NCBI RefSeq assembly: GCF_016793825.1
Contig: NZ_JAEULM010000042.1
Span: 1-64,000 of the forward strand
Origin: Sphingopyxis sp.
Lineage (GTDB): Bacteria > Pseudomonadota > Alphaproteobacteria > Sphingomonadales > Sphingomonadaceae
DNA: 64,000 nt
Direction: 5' to 3'
This document shows, piece after piece, positions 17,844-29,361 of the stretch; within the stretch, counting starts at the first letter, position 1, and each line of letters starts with the position of its first letter. The position numbers and the translations under genes are program-made. The notes under the pieces were generated by a model, which searched no databases, was not told the origin of the DNA, and saw only the letters and a program-made list of their open reading frames with translations.

Positions 17844-18353
17844 ATGACAGAGAGGCGACAGTCGTCCCGATATGGCCTCGCGTTGCCGATGGCGCTGGCG
17901 CTGGCGAGCTGCACCGCGGTGCCGACCCCCACGCCGCCGCCGGCGCCTCGACAGACTCCGACACCCACGCCCACCCCCGCGCCGGCCCCGACGCCCGCCG
18001 GATCGTGGGAAGACCGTCCCGTCGACCATGGCGCGTGGCGCTATGACGCGGGCAGCCGCACTGCCAGCTTCGTCCAGACCGGCAATCCCGGCCCGCTGCT
18101 GACCATGGCGTGCAGCGGCGGAACCATTCGCCTGACATCCGTCCTCGAAGGCCCGGTCGCGCTGCGCACCAGCGCCGGCACCGACCAGATCCGGTTCGAC
18201 GGCGGCGCGGCAAGCGTGCCGAGCCGCGACATCCGCCTCGACCGCATCGCCTTCAGCCGCGGACGTTTCGCGCTTGAAGCGCCGGGTGGCAGCGGATTGA
18301 CGCTACCGGTGCAATCGGAAATCGGCCGCGTGATCGAGGATTGCCGGGGCTGA
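17844..18353 (+). CDS. Proline-rich lipoprotein
   Basis: The 169-residue protein begins with a lipoprotein signal ending LALASC, then a low-complexity Pro/Thr segment (about 28-53) that could span periplasmic space, followed by a beta-rich domain of about 110 residues with cysteines in MACSG and EDCRG. I do not recognise the family. It follows the nitroreductase stop by 2 bp and is the last gene of the run, converging on the lipoprotein gene on the other strand. Confidence 0.7.
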   Translation: MTERRQSSRYGLALPMALALASCTAVPTPTPPPAPRQTPTPTPTPAPAPTPAGSWEDRPVDHGAWRYDAGSRTASFVQTGNPGPLLTMACSGGTIRLTSVLEGPVALRTSAGTDQIRFDGGAASVPSRDIRLDRIAFSRGRFALEAPGGSGLTLPVQSEIGRVIEDCRG

Positions 18354-18386
18354 CATCCCCCTGCCGCCGGCGGCGTATTTGCGACT

Positions 18387-18821
18387 TCAGCCGCCGAGCT
18401 GGACCGACCCGCCCTTGATCCAGCCCCAGCGGCACGGACCCTGATACTCGCGGGCATTCTGCACCGCCTTGCCGACGCCGCACATGTCTTCGTCCGTACC
18501 GGGCGCCGAAAAGACGATCCCGAACCAGGCATCGTCGTCGGTCGCCTCGCACACCGAGACTTTCGCCCCGCCGGCGATTTTCGCCTTTATCGCGCGCGTC
18601 TCGCCGGGCGCCCAATAGACGTCGGTGCCGCCGGCCCTGACGCGGCTGATGCTCGAACAGGCGGGCAGGCTCGCGCCCTCGGTGCCGATCATCACCGCGC
18701 GCGTCGCGAGCGGTTCACCCGCGAGGGCAGGGGCATTGTCGGCGGGCGGCGCGGGCTGGCTGCACGCGGCGAGCGAAGCGATCAGGAGGGCAGCGACGGG
18801 GGTCGGGAGACGATGTTTCAT
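18387..18821 (-). CDS. Small lipoprotein of unknown function
   Basis: The 144-residue protein has a typical lipoprotein signal ending SLAAC (cysteine near 20), then a Pro/Ala linker and a compact domain with four further cysteines (LPACSS, VSVCEA, EDMCGV, GPCRWG), which could form two disulfides. No known domain could be recognised. It lies alone on the minus strand between two plus-strand operons, diverging from gyrB with a gap of about 106 bp. Confidence 0.7.
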   Translation of the reverse strand: MKHRLPTPVAALLIASLAACSQPAPPADNAPALAGEPLATRAVMIGTEGASLPACSSISRVRAGGTDVYWAPGETRAIKAKIAGGAKVSVCEATDDDAWFGIVFSAPGTDEDMCGVGKAVQNAREYQGPCRWGWIKGGSVQLGG

Positions 18822-18834
18822 GCCCCGAAACTAG

Positions 18835-21468
<2,634 letters not shown>

Positions 21469-21491
21469 TCGCGGAATCGAACCGGCACGAC

Positions 21492-21518
21492 GCGGACGGC
21501 TTGAACAAGCTCGTCCGC
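21492..21518 (+). terminator. Hairpin after gyrB
   Basis: GCGGACG (21492-21498) pairs with CGTCCGC (21512-21518), with inner GCTTG/CAAGC, making a 12-bp stem with a bulge and a 2-nt loop. It starts 24 nt after the gyrB stop. No T-run follows, so it may work as a Rho-dependent or weak terminator, or stabilise the 3' end. Confidence 0.4.
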
Positions 21519-21557
21519 GCCGCCTAGGGACGCGCACCCACAGGGGGAGGCGAAAAC

Positions 21558-21932
21558 ATGCGGCGCTTGATGGCGATGGCCCTGCCGCTGCTGCTGGCGA
21601 TGCCGGCAGTTGCGCAAGAGCAGGGCAGCGACGACACCGAGATCGCGAGCGGGATGGCGAGCTATTATGGCCGCGAACTCGCCGGAAACCGGACCGCCAG
21701 CGGCGAAGCTTTCGATCCCGATGATTTCACCTGCGCGCACCGAACGCTGCCGTTCGGTACCAAGCTTCGCGTCACCAATCTCGCGAACGGGCAGAGCGTC
21801 GTGGTGCGGGTCAACGATCGCGGGCCATGGGGTCGCGGCCGCGTCATCGATATTTCGCAGGCTGCGGCCAAGGAAATCGGCATGCACCGCAGCGGCACCG
21901 CAAAGGTCAGCGTGGCGCTTTTGGAAGACTGA
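21558..21932 (+). CDS. rlpA: RlpA-like septal lytic transglycosylase
   Basis: This 124-residue protein has a signal peptide (about 1-19, ending VAQ) and a double-psi beta-barrel: ASYYG near 33, [13 protein letters not shown]-like [15 protein letters not shown], then [16 protein letters not shown]. RlpA cleaves peptidoglycan lacking stem peptides and, in larger forms, carries a SPOR domain for septum targeting. The SPOR domain is absent here, so this is the short form. GGGGGAGG precedes the ATG, giving a strong ribosome site. Confidence 0.85.
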   Translation: MRRLMAMALPLLLAMPAVAQEQGSDDTEIASGMASYYGRELAGNRTASGEAFDPDDFTCAHRTLPFGTKLRVTNLANGQSVVVRVNDRGPWGRGRVIDISQAAAKEIGMHRSGTAKVSVALLED

Positions 21933-21954
21933 TCGACGCGGCCCCGCCCGCGCT

Positions 21955-22891
21955 TCAGCCGGCCTTCGAATCGAATACCGACCAGCCCGCCGCATAGGCG
22001 AAATGTTCCAGCGCGATCGAGCCTACGAGCGAGGTTCCAGCCTCGGTAAGGCCGGGCGACCAGACCGCGAGCGATCCCTGCCCCGGCGCGATGCACAATA
22101 TACCGCCACCGACGCCGCTCTTGCCCGGCAGACCGACGCGAAAGGCGAATTCGCCCGAATTGTCGTAATGGCCGCACAGCATCATGATCGCGTTGATCCG
22201 GCGCGCGCGATGCGGCTTGATCAGTTGTTCGCCGGTCAGCGGATCGCGGCCTTCCATCGCGAGGAACAGCCCGGCCCGCGCAAGCTGGCGGCAGTTCATG
22301 GCGATCGCGCACTGGCGGAAATAGACACCCAGCGTCGTTTCGACGGGGTGCCGAAGATTGTCGAACGCTTTCATGAAATAGCCGAGACTGCGGTTGCGCG
22401 CGCCCGTTTGCGATTCGGACGAGGCAACGTCCGGATCGATAGCCACGCTGTCGTCCCCGGCGCGCGCGCAGAAAGGTCAGGATTTCATCGACCGTCGCGT
22501 CGCCGTCGCGCCCGTCGATCAGCCGGTCGGTCGTCGCGATCGCACCTGCGTTGATCAGCGGATTGCGCGGGATGCCCCCTTCGCTTTCAAGCTGGACGAT
22601 CGAGTTGAACGCGCTGCCCGACGGTTCGCGCCCGACGCTGTCCCAGAGCGAACTGCCAAGGCGGCGGAGCGCGAGGGCCAGTGTGAAGACTTTCGAGACC
22701 GACTGGATCGAAAAGGCCATGTCGCTATCGCCGGCCGTATGGACGGTCCCATCGGGCAGGGCCAGCGCAAAGCCGAAATGGTTGGGGTCCACCTTGGCGA
22801 GTGCCGGGATATAGTCGGCGACCTTGCCCTTTCCGCGGTTCGGCAACGCGACTTCATAGGCTTCGGCGACGCAGCGGGCGAGATCGGTCAT
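21955..22891 (-). pseudogene. glsA: Glutaminase A, interrupted by a frameshift
   Basis: Two adjacent minus-strand frames together give one full glutaminase. The first (from ATG 22891) has the serine beta-lactamase-like SxxK motif in SIQSVSKVF, then [10 protein letters not shown] and NPLINAGA; the second ends with the C-terminal half ([29 protein letters not shown]). The break falls near 22461-22475 in a run of CG repeats and G's. Removing one base there restores [15 protein letters not shown] across the join, which looks natural. As sequenced, a truncated protein would be made. A sequencing error in the CG-rich run is equally possible. Intact GlsA hydrolyses glutamine to glutamate and ammonia. 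Confidence 0.8.
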
Positions 22892-23088
22892 GCGATGGAC
22901 GTATCGCAGGATCGCTCGCCAATGAAGCCCCTCCCTCGTCATTCCGGCAGAGGCCCGATTTCATCGGCGAGGTTTGTCGACAGGCCGGGATCAGGGCTTT
23001 CACCGGGCCGACGCGCCGCGAACTATTTTCATTTTTCGGAAAATATTATAGGCTGGAGAAATCAACTTGTCGACTCGGGAGACGGAAC

Positions 23089-23559
23089 ATGGCGGATCAT
23101 CGCGCAAAGGGACTGTCGAGCGCTCTTTGTTACAAGGACAGCAAGGCGGCGTTCCGCTGGCTGGAAGAAGCGTTCGGGTTCGAACCGATCTTCGTGCTGC
23201 TCGACGAGCAGGGCAATCTTGCGCATAGCGAGATGGGCTATGGCGCTTCGACGCTGATGGTCGGAAACGAATGGTCGGACGATCATCGTAGCCCCGCGAA
23301 CCTTGGTGGCAAGAACAGCCAGACGGTGCATGTCCAGCTCGACTCCGGCGAGGATATCGACGCTCATTGCGAAAGGGCTCGTGCCGCCGGGGCCGAGATC
23401 ATCGCCGAACCCGAAACGCAATTTTATGGCGACCGCACCTATCGCGCCCGGGACCCTGAGGGCCATATCTGGACCTTTGGCGTGACCGTCGCGGTGAAGA
23501 CGGCCGAAGAATGGGACGCCGAGGGCGGTTTCACGACCAAGACCCGGCTCGACGATTGA
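23089..23559 (+). CDS. VOC-family (glyoxalase-like) protein
   Basis: The 156-residue protein matches the VOC/glyoxalase fold of the PhnB/DinB-neighbour type: SALCYKDSKAAFRWLEEAFGF at the N-terminus and a second half ending with RDPEGHIWTFG. The AGGAC-like GGGAGAC site lies before the ATG. It is the first of three genes overlapping by stop/start, the others being an ArsR regulator and an AHSA1-type protein. Such trios are common and are thought to handle small organic molecules, but the substrate is unknown. Confidence 0.85.
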   Translation: MADHRAKGLSSALCYKDSKAAFRWLEEAFGFEPIFVLLDEQGNLAHSEMGYGASTLMVGNEWSDDHRSPANLGGKNSQTVHVQLDSGEDIDAHCERARAAGAEIIAEPETQFYGDRTYRARDPEGHIWTFGVTVAVKTAEEWDAEGGFTTKTRLDD

Positions 23560-23882
23560 GCGCGGCCGTCGACCGCATTCTCGGCGCGCTCGCCGACCCG
23601 GTGCGACGGCGCGCGATCGACCTGCTGCGTGCGCGGCCACACAGCGCCGGCGAGCTCGCCGCCGCACTGGATCTCGCTCCCCCGGCCATGAGCCGGCACC
23701 TGCGCGCGCTGAAGGACGGCGGCCTGGTCGAGGATGGCCATCCCTCTTTCGATGCGCGCGTCCGCATTTACAGCCTGAAGGACGGTGCGACCGACGAGCT
23801 CAGGCGCTGGCTCGCCGAAACCGAGGCGCTGTGGGCGCATCAGCTTTCAAGCTTCAAGCATCATGTCGAAGGCGACGAATGA
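23556..23882 (+). CDS. ArsR-family transcriptional regulator
   Basis: The 108-residue protein is a winged-helix ArsR/SmtB member: LGALADPVRRRAIDLLR at the start, HSAGELAAALDLAPPAMSRHL as helix-turn-helix, and VRIYSL in the wing. No cysteine is present, so it is not a classic metal sensor. It starts at TTG in the VOC stop (TTGA) and its own stop overlaps the next ATG (ATGA). It may regulate this operon. An in-frame ATG at 23511 would give a longer N-terminus but lies within the VOC gene. Confidence 0.85.
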   Translation: MSAAVDRILGALADPVRRRAIDLLRARPHSAGELAAALDLAPPAMSRHLRALKDGGLVEDGHPSFDARVRIYSLKDGATDELRRWLAETEALWAHQLSSFKHHVEGDE

Positions 23883-24346
23883 GCGCGGCGGTCATCGTCG
23901 CCCTGCGCGTCGCCGCCTCGCCCGAGGTCGCATTCGCGGCCTTCACCGAGGGCATCGGGCGGTGGTGGAAGAGCCATCCGCTCTTTCCGCTCTCACCCAA
24001 GGGCGATGGCGCGCTGCGCTTTGATCCCGCCGGGCCGGGCGGCCGCCTCGTCACGCGCTTCGACGATGGCGAAGAATGGGAAATCGGGCCCGTGCGCGAC
24101 TGGCAGCCCGGCGAGCGGCTCGCCTTCGGCTGGCGCGTTCCGAGCTTTGCCCCGGATCAGGCAACCGAAGTCGAGGTGCGGTTCGAACGGGTCGGCGCGG
24201 AAACGCGCGTCACCGTGGAACATCGCGGCTGGGATGGCATTCCGCGGCAGCATGCCGCGCGCCACGGATTCGACCTGATGCTATTCCAGCGACGGCTGGG
24301 CGAACATTGGCGGTGCCTGCTCGGAAGGATATCCGAAACCCTCTAG
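23879..24346 (+). CDS. SRPBCC/AHSA1-type protein
   Basis: The 155-residue protein has the START/Bet v1-like fold of the AHSA1 family: AASPEVAFAAFTEGIGRWW at the N-terminus, GRLVTRFDDGEEWEIGPVRDW, and TRVTVEHRGWDG. It is the third gene of the VOC-ArsR-SRPBCC operon. Members bind hydrophobic ligands or act as chaperone-like factors, but no function is known for this type. It ends 4 bp within the stop of the convergent gene. Confidence 0.82.
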   Translation: MSAAVIVALRVAASPEVAFAAFTEGIGRWWKSHPLFPLSPKGDGALRFDPAGPGGRLVTRFDDGEEWEIGPVRDWQPGERLAFGWRVPSFAPDQATEVEVRFERVGAETRVTVEHRGWDGIPRQHAARHGFDLMLFQRRLGEHWRCLLGRISETL

Positions 24347-24777
24347 TTCGGCGTCCGCTGCATCTCTTCGATCTTCTTGTCGACCAGCGCGAAGACGTCG
24401 GGATTCTGGTCGCGGATCAGGTCGCAATCGGCCATGTTCGACGAAAACATCCTGATGTCATTCCCTTTCGCGAGGGCGGATTCGACAAGGCCTCTCACCC
24501 TGTCGGTCTCGGCCTTCATCAGCGGCTTCAGACTGTCCGCCGTCAAGCTGTCGGTAGCGTCGGCTTCTGCGGAATAGTGCATCAGGACATAGAATTGCAG
24601 GAAGCGATACGACATCAGCGCGGACGCTTCGCTGCCTTCGTCGACGTAATCGCCCATTACGCTGTAGAGCGCCGCGCAGCCCGAAAGATCATCGATGCTT
24701 ACCGCCTCGTTGTCCTGCCCGACCACCGCAGCTGGTAGTGCAAGCAACAAGGCAGCCCCTGCCCCCATCCATTTCAT
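24343..24777 (-). CDS. Secreted protein of unknown function
   Basis: The 144-residue protein has a signal peptide (about 1-20, ending VVG) followed by an acidic helical domain with CAALYSVMG near 34 and a second cysteine in NMADCDLIRD. I do not recognise a domain family. It converges on the SRPBCC gene with a 4-bp overlap of stop codons and diverges from the helicase gene. GTGGGGG lies 8 bp upstream of the ATG. Confidence 0.6.
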   Translation of the reverse strand: MKWMGAGAALLLALPAAVVGQDNEAVSIDDLSGCAALYSVMGDYVDEGSEASALMSYRFLQFYVLMHYSAEADATDSLTADSLKPLMKAETDRVRGLVESALAKGNDIRMFSSNMADCDLIRDQNPDVFALVDKKIEEMQRTPN

Positions 24778-24891
24778 ACCATACCCCCACCACGAATGCG
24801 GCCCCTGGGGCTCGTATCGCGGCTGCAGTTGCATTTGTCGATGGGTGGAGAAAACCTTGCCTGCCGGACAGCACAGCGCCACATCTGCTCC

Positions 24892-27300
24892 ATGCGTCCC
24901 CCCGCCCCCTTTGCCGACTGGTTTGCCGCGCGCGGGTGGCGGCTCAGGCGGCATCAGGCCGACATGCTCGCAGCGGGGCAAAACGGCGAGCATGCGTTGC
25001 TCGTCGCGGCGACGGGGGCGGGCAAGACGCTGTCGGGGTTCCTGCCGAGCCTCGTCGACCTCGCGGAGCGGCCGACCGACCGGCTGCACACATTGTACGT
25101 ATCGCCGCTGAAGGCGCTGGCGGCCGACGTCGAACGCAACCTGCTGGGCCCGATCGCCGACATGGAGCTCGATATCAGTGTCGAGAGCCGCAGCGGCGAC
25201 ACGAGTTCGGACAAGAAGGCGCGCCAGCGCAGCCGGCCACCTAACATCCTGCTGACGACGCCGGAATCGCTGTCGCTGCTGCTGTCCTATCCCGACAGCT
25301 TCACGATGTTCGCCGATTTGAAGACGGTCGTGATCGACGAGATCCACGCCTTTGCACCGGGCAAGCGCGGCGACCTGCTGGGCCTTGCGCTCGCGCGGCT
25401 CCAGCGGATCGCGCCGGGCCTTCGCCGCGTCGGACTGTCGGCCACGATTGCCGACCCCGGCCAGTATCGCGCCTGGCTGGCCCCCGACGCCGATGGCGAC
25501 ACTGTGACGCTGGTCGAAGGCGAGCCCGGAGCGGACCCCGATATCCGGATTCTGCTGCCCGAGGGCGCGGTGCCCTGGGCAGGGCATTCGGGGCGCTATG
25601 CCGTGCATCAGGTGATGGCGGAGGTTGCGAAGAACCGCACGACGATCATCTTCTGCAACACGCGCGGGCTGGCCGAACTGATTTTCCAGGAGCTTTGGAA
25701 GGTCAACGACCTGTCACTGCCGATCGCGATCCATCATGGCAGCCTCGACCGTGAAGCCCGGCAGCGCGCCGAAACAGCAATGGCCGAAGGTCGGCTGCGC
25801 GCGCTCGTCGCGACGTCGAGCCTCGACCTCGGACTCGACTGGGGCGATGTCGATTGCGTGATCCAGATGGGGGCGCCGAAAGGATCCTCCCGCCTGCTGC
25901 AGCGCATCGGCCGCGCCAACCATCGGCTCGACGAGCCGAGCCGCGCGCTGATCGTGCCGGGCAACCGCTTCGAATATCTGGAGGCGCAGGCTGCATTGGA
26001 CGCGGTGGATGCAGGCGAGCGCGATGCCGACCGCTTCCGCCCCGGAGCGCTCGACGTGCTCGCACAGCATGTGATGGCGCTCGCCTGCGCCGCAGCGTTC
26101 AAGGAAGCGGACCTGCTTGCCGAAATCCGGAGCGCCGCCCCCTATCGGTGGATCGACGCGGCGACCTTCGCGCGGCTGCTCGGCTTCGTGCGCGATGGGG
26201 GCTATGCGCTCAAAAGCTATGATCGCTTCCGCCGCCTCGCGCCCGACGGGCAGGGCGGCTGGCGGATCGCGCATCCGAAGCTGGCCGCACAGCACCGGCT
26301 GAATGCCGGAATCATCGTCGATGCGCCGACGCTCGACGTGCGATTCAGGAACGGGCGGCGGCTGGGCAGTGTCGAGGAATATTTCGCCAGCACGCTGACG
26401 CCGGGCGACACATTTGCCTTTGCCGGGCTTAGCCTGGAGGTTGAGGCGATCCGCGATATGGACCTGCTGGTCCGCGCGACGACGCGCCCGGCGCGCATTC
26501 CCTCCTACGCCGGCGCGCGGATGGCGTTGACGACGCGGCTGGCCGACCGGGTGCGGAGCTTTCTGGCCGATCCCGCGAGCTGGCAGCGGTTTCCCGAGGA
26601 TGTCCGTTTCTGGCTGGAGATGCAGGCGCTGCGTTCGGTGCTGCCCCGACCCGGCGAATTGCTCGTCGAAACCTTCCCGCACGAGGGAAATCACTATCTC
26701 GTCTGTTATCCGTTCGAGGGGTGGAACGCACACCAGTCGCTGGGCATGCTGATCACCAAGCGGATGGAGCGCGCGGGGATGCAGCCGCTGGGCTTTGTCG
26801 CGTCGGACTATGCGCTGGCAATCTGGTCGCTGCAACCGGTGAGCCGCCCCGAAGCCCTGTTCGACGCGGAGATCCTGTCGGACGAATTCGTCGAATGGGT
26901 CGAAACCTCGCATCTGCTCAAGCGCGCGTTCCGCGAAGTCGCGGTGATCGGCGGTCTGATCGAGCGTCAGCATCCGGGCAAGCGCAAGACCGGCAAGCAG
27001 GTCACCTTTTCGACCGACCTCATCTTCGACGTCCTGCGCAAATATGAGCCCGACCATCTTTTGCTCGAAGCCGCCTGGGCCGACGCGCGCGAGCGGCTGA
27101 CCGATGTCGCGCGGCTTGGCGACCTGCTCGACCGCGCGGCAGGGACGATGCTGCACCGAAGGCTCGACCGGATCAGCCCGCTTGCGATTCCCGTGCTCGT
27201 CCTGATCGGGCGGGAAAATGTCGCGGCCTCCGATCTCGACGACGCGCTGCTCGGCGAACTGGCCGATACGCTGGCCGAGGCGGCAATGCGGGCCGAGTAG
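24892..27300 (+). CDS. Ligase-associated DEXH-box DNA helicase (Lhr-like)
   Basis: The 802-residue protein has a two-RecA-domain helicase core: Walker A TGAGKT near 42, DEIH near 149, ATSSLDLGLDWGDVD, and motif VI QRIGRANH near 338, followed by the long C-terminal region of the Lhr core family (RRLGSVEEYFA, FAFAGLSLEV). The size fits the DNA-damage response helicase found with an ATP-dependent ligase, an exonuclease and PdeM. PdeM lies 1.2 kb downstream, but no ligase or exonuclease gene is in the window. The start at 24892 follows a long open stretch; an upstream start is less natural. Confidence 0.9.
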   Translation: MRPPAPFADWFAARGWRLRRHQADMLAAGQNGEHALLVAATGAGKTLSGFLPSLVDLAERPTDRLHTLYVSPLKALAADVERNLLGPIADMELDISVESRSGDTSSDKKARQRSRPPNILLTTPESLSLLLSYPDSFTMFADLKTVVIDEIHAFAPGKRGDLLGLALARLQRIAPGLRRVGLSATIADPGQYRAWLAPDADGDTVTLVEGEPGADPDIRILLPEGAVPWAGHSGRYAVHQVMAEVAKNRTTIIFCNTRGLAELIFQELWKVNDLSLPIAIHHGSLDREARQRAETAMAEGRLRALVATSSLDLGLDWGDVDCVIQMGAPKGSSRLLQRIGRANHRLDEPSRALIVPGNRFEYLEAQAALDAVDAGERDADRFRPGALDVLAQHVMALACAAAFKEADLLAEIRSAAPYRWIDAATFARLLGFVRDGGYALKSYDRFRRLAPDGQGGWRIAHPKLAAQHRLNAGIIVDAPTLDVRFRNGRRLGSVEEYFASTLTPGDTFAFAGLSLEVEAIRDMDLLVRATTRPARIPSYAGARMALTTRLADRVRSFLADPASWQRFPEDVRFWLEMQALRSVLPRPGELLVETFPHEGNHYLVCYPFEGWNAHQSLGMLITKRMERAGMQPLGFVASDYALAIWSLQPVSRPEALFDAEILSDEFVEWVETSHLLKRAFREVAVIGGLIERQHPGKRKTGKQVTFSTDLIFDVLRKYEPDHLLLEAAWADARERLTDVARLGDLLDRAAGTMLHRRLDRISPLAIPVLVLIGRENVAASDLDDALLGELADTLAEAAMRAE

Positions 27301-27379
27301 CGCGATCCGCCCGTCGCCGCTTGCTGCCGATCGCGATGAGGCGTAGATTGCCGCAAAACATGATGGAGGGATGCCTGCG

Positions 27380-28417
27380 ATGACCCATGCCTTGAAGCGG
27401 CCGGTCCCCTGGGCCCTGCTGTTCGCCGCGCCGCTGCTCGTCGGCGCCTCCCCCGCCCCGGATCCCAGCCCGTCCGTCGTCGTCCCCGCGTCGGCCCCCG
27501 CGCCCGAGACGCTGACGCCGCCGGTGCTCGTGACGCCCTTCATCCAGCCCTTCGATCTCGACGCGACCCGGCGCATGTCGGTGAAGGTCATGATCGGCGA
27601 CAAGGGCCCCTATTCCTTTCTCGTCGATACCGGCGCCGAGCGAACGGTGATCGCACGCGAGTTGGCCGAGCGACTGGATCTGGTCGAGGGCAACAAGTTG
27701 CGCATGGCGACGATCGGCAGCTCGACCACCGTGCCGAGCTATCGCGTCGCGGCCTTGCAGATGTCCGACCTTCGCCTGTCCGGTTTTGAGGCGCCCGCGC
27801 TGTTCGGGCGCCATATCGGCGCCGCCGGACTGATCGGGGTCGACATGCTTGAACAGCGGCGCGTGCTGATCGATTTCCGCAAACAGAGCATGCAGGTTCT
27901 CGAAACGCGGCGCCGCGCCGCGCCGATCATCCGCGATGACGACGCGATCGTGGTCACCGCCCGCAATTCGGCGGGGCGGCTGATCCTGTCCGACGCGCGT
28001 CTCAACGGCAAACGCATCGACGTGATCGTGGACACCGGCGCGCAGACGAGCGTCGGCAACCTCGCGCTGCAAAAGCTGGTCGCCGACCGGCGCGCAAACC
28101 GCTTTCCCTTCGTCGCGACCGAACTGGCGGCGGTGACCGGCGAGTCGGTGCCGGCAATGCGAACCGCGATCAAGCGCATCGTGATCAACGGAATGGACGT
28201 CAACGATCTGAGCGTCAGCTTTACCGACAGCCAGGCGTTTCGCGCGCTGGGGCTTAACGAACGGCCGGCGCTGCTCCTCGGCATGGACAGCCTTGCGCTG
28301 TTCGACCGGGTCGAGATCGATTTCCCCAACAAGCGCGTCGTTTTCGACCTGCCCGATGGCGCCAATCGCGAGACGGGACAGCGCCTCGCCGCAAATTCCG
28401 CCACGCCCGGCGGCTAG
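27380..28417 (+). CDS. Tandem retropepsin-like aspartic protease
   Basis: The protein (345 residues from the second ATG) has a signal peptide (about 1-25), a Pro-rich linker, and two retropepsin-like domains, each with an active-site DTGA: FLVDTGAERTVI near 86 and VIVDTGAQTSVG near 217. Domain one also shows LIGVDML, the second LLLGMDSL, the typical second half of the flap-active-site fold. Both domains in one chain could form an internal dimer. The start at 27380 is chosen because GGAGGG lies 10 nt upstream, against 1 nt for the earlier ATG at 27371. It separates the helicase from pdeM. Confidence 0.82.
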   Translation: MTHALKRPVPWALLFAAPLLVGASPAPDPSPSVVVPASAPAPETLTPPVLVTPFIQPFDLDATRRMSVKVMIGDKGPYSFLVDTGAERTVIARELAERLDLVEGNKLRMATIGSSTTVPSYRVAALQMSDLRLSGFEAPALFGRHIGAAGLIGVDMLEQRRVLIDFRKQSMQVLETRRRAAPIIRDDDAIVVTARNSAGRLILSDARLNGKRIDVIVDTGAQTSVGNLALQKLVADRRANRFPFVATELAAVTGESVPAMRTAIKRIVINGMDVNDLSVSFTDSQAFRALGLNERPALLLGMDSLALFDRVEIDFPNKRVVFDLPDGANRETGQRLAANSATPGG

Positions 28418-28483
28418 GATCGGACCCGGGAGTCGTATCCCCATGCCCTTGCGGCGCGAGAGCCGCACCGCCATAGCGGATCG

Positions 28484-29203
28484 GTGACCACCGCCGCGCC
28501 TTTCGATTTCGCGGGCCAGCAATTCCGGATGTTGGCCGATCGCGCGCTGTTCTGGCCGCGACACGGCGCCCTGATCGTTGCCGACCTGCATCTCGAAAAG
28601 GCAAGCTGGTACGCCGCACACGGACAGCCGCTGCCACCTTACGACAGCCACGACACGCTCGACCGGCTGGCAACGCTCGCCGCCGCGACCGGCGCGCGCG
28701 CCATCTGGTGCCTTGGCGACAGCTTCCACGACCGCGACGCCGCGGCCCGGATCGCCCCCGCCGTCGCCGAACGGCTGCACGGTCAGGCGGCGACCGCGAA
28801 ATTCCTCTGGATCGCAGGCAACCACGACGGCCTGACAGGCGGTGCCTGGGGCGGCGAAGTTGCCGACGAACTGGTCGTCGATGGCATCGTCTTTCGCCAC
28901 CGGAGCGTCGCGCACGAAGCGCGCCCGGAGATTTCGGGGCATTTCCACCCGAAGCTGCGGCTCAATCTGCGTGGCCGGCCGGTCGCGCGCCCCTGTTTCG
29001 CAGGCGACGCGCGGCGCCTGATCCTGCCTGCCTTTGGTAGCCTGACCGGGGGACTGGCCGCCGAAGACCCTGCGATCAGGGAAAATTTCGCGGGACCGTA
29101 TCGCGCCATGCTTGTCGCGCGTGGGCGTCTGCTCGCGGTCCCTTGCGGCAACGATGTGCCTCGCGATGACGCTACGGCAAGCCGGATCGTCGCCGGACGC
29201 TGA
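28484..29203 (+). CDS. pdeM: Ligase-associated DNA repair endonuclease PdeM
   Basis: The 239-residue calcineurin-like metallophosphoesterase has all metal motifs: DLHLEK near 34, GDSFHD, GNHDG and GHFHPK. This arrangement is that of PdeM, encoded with the Lhr-like helicase in a DNA-damage response cassette. The GTG start at 28484 has no clear ribosome site. The helicase gene lies upstream with the retropepsin gene in between, so the usual two are separated here. A C-terminal extension of about 20 residues is not conserved in appearance. Confidence 0.87.
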   Translation: MTTAAPFDFAGQQFRMLADRALFWPRHGALIVADLHLEKASWYAAHGQPLPPYDSHDTLDRLATLAAATGARAIWCLGDSFHDRDAAARIAPAVAERLHGQAATAKFLWIAGNHDGLTGGAWGGEVADELVVDGIVFRHRSVAHEARPEISGHFHPKLRLNLRGRPVARPCFAGDARRLILPAFGSLTGGLAAEDPAIRENFAGPYRAMLVARGRLLAVPCGNDVPRDDATASRIVAGR

Positions 29204-29361
29204 CCTCCGCCCCATCGTTCCGGCCCCGATCCCATCTGTGACCAAAAAGCCTCACCGCTTGAAAAACGACGCAAAAGTGGGGCCTCGGCTGGATTGACGG
29301 GGTAATTTCGATATGTTCGGGCGGCAACAAAAATAATGAAATGTTGAGAGGAGTGCCCATC

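Noticed and set aside
22440-22490. Programmed frameshift in glutaminase
   Set aside because: There is no slippery heptamer or downstream structure typical of recoding; a loss-of-function indel or sequencing error is simpler.
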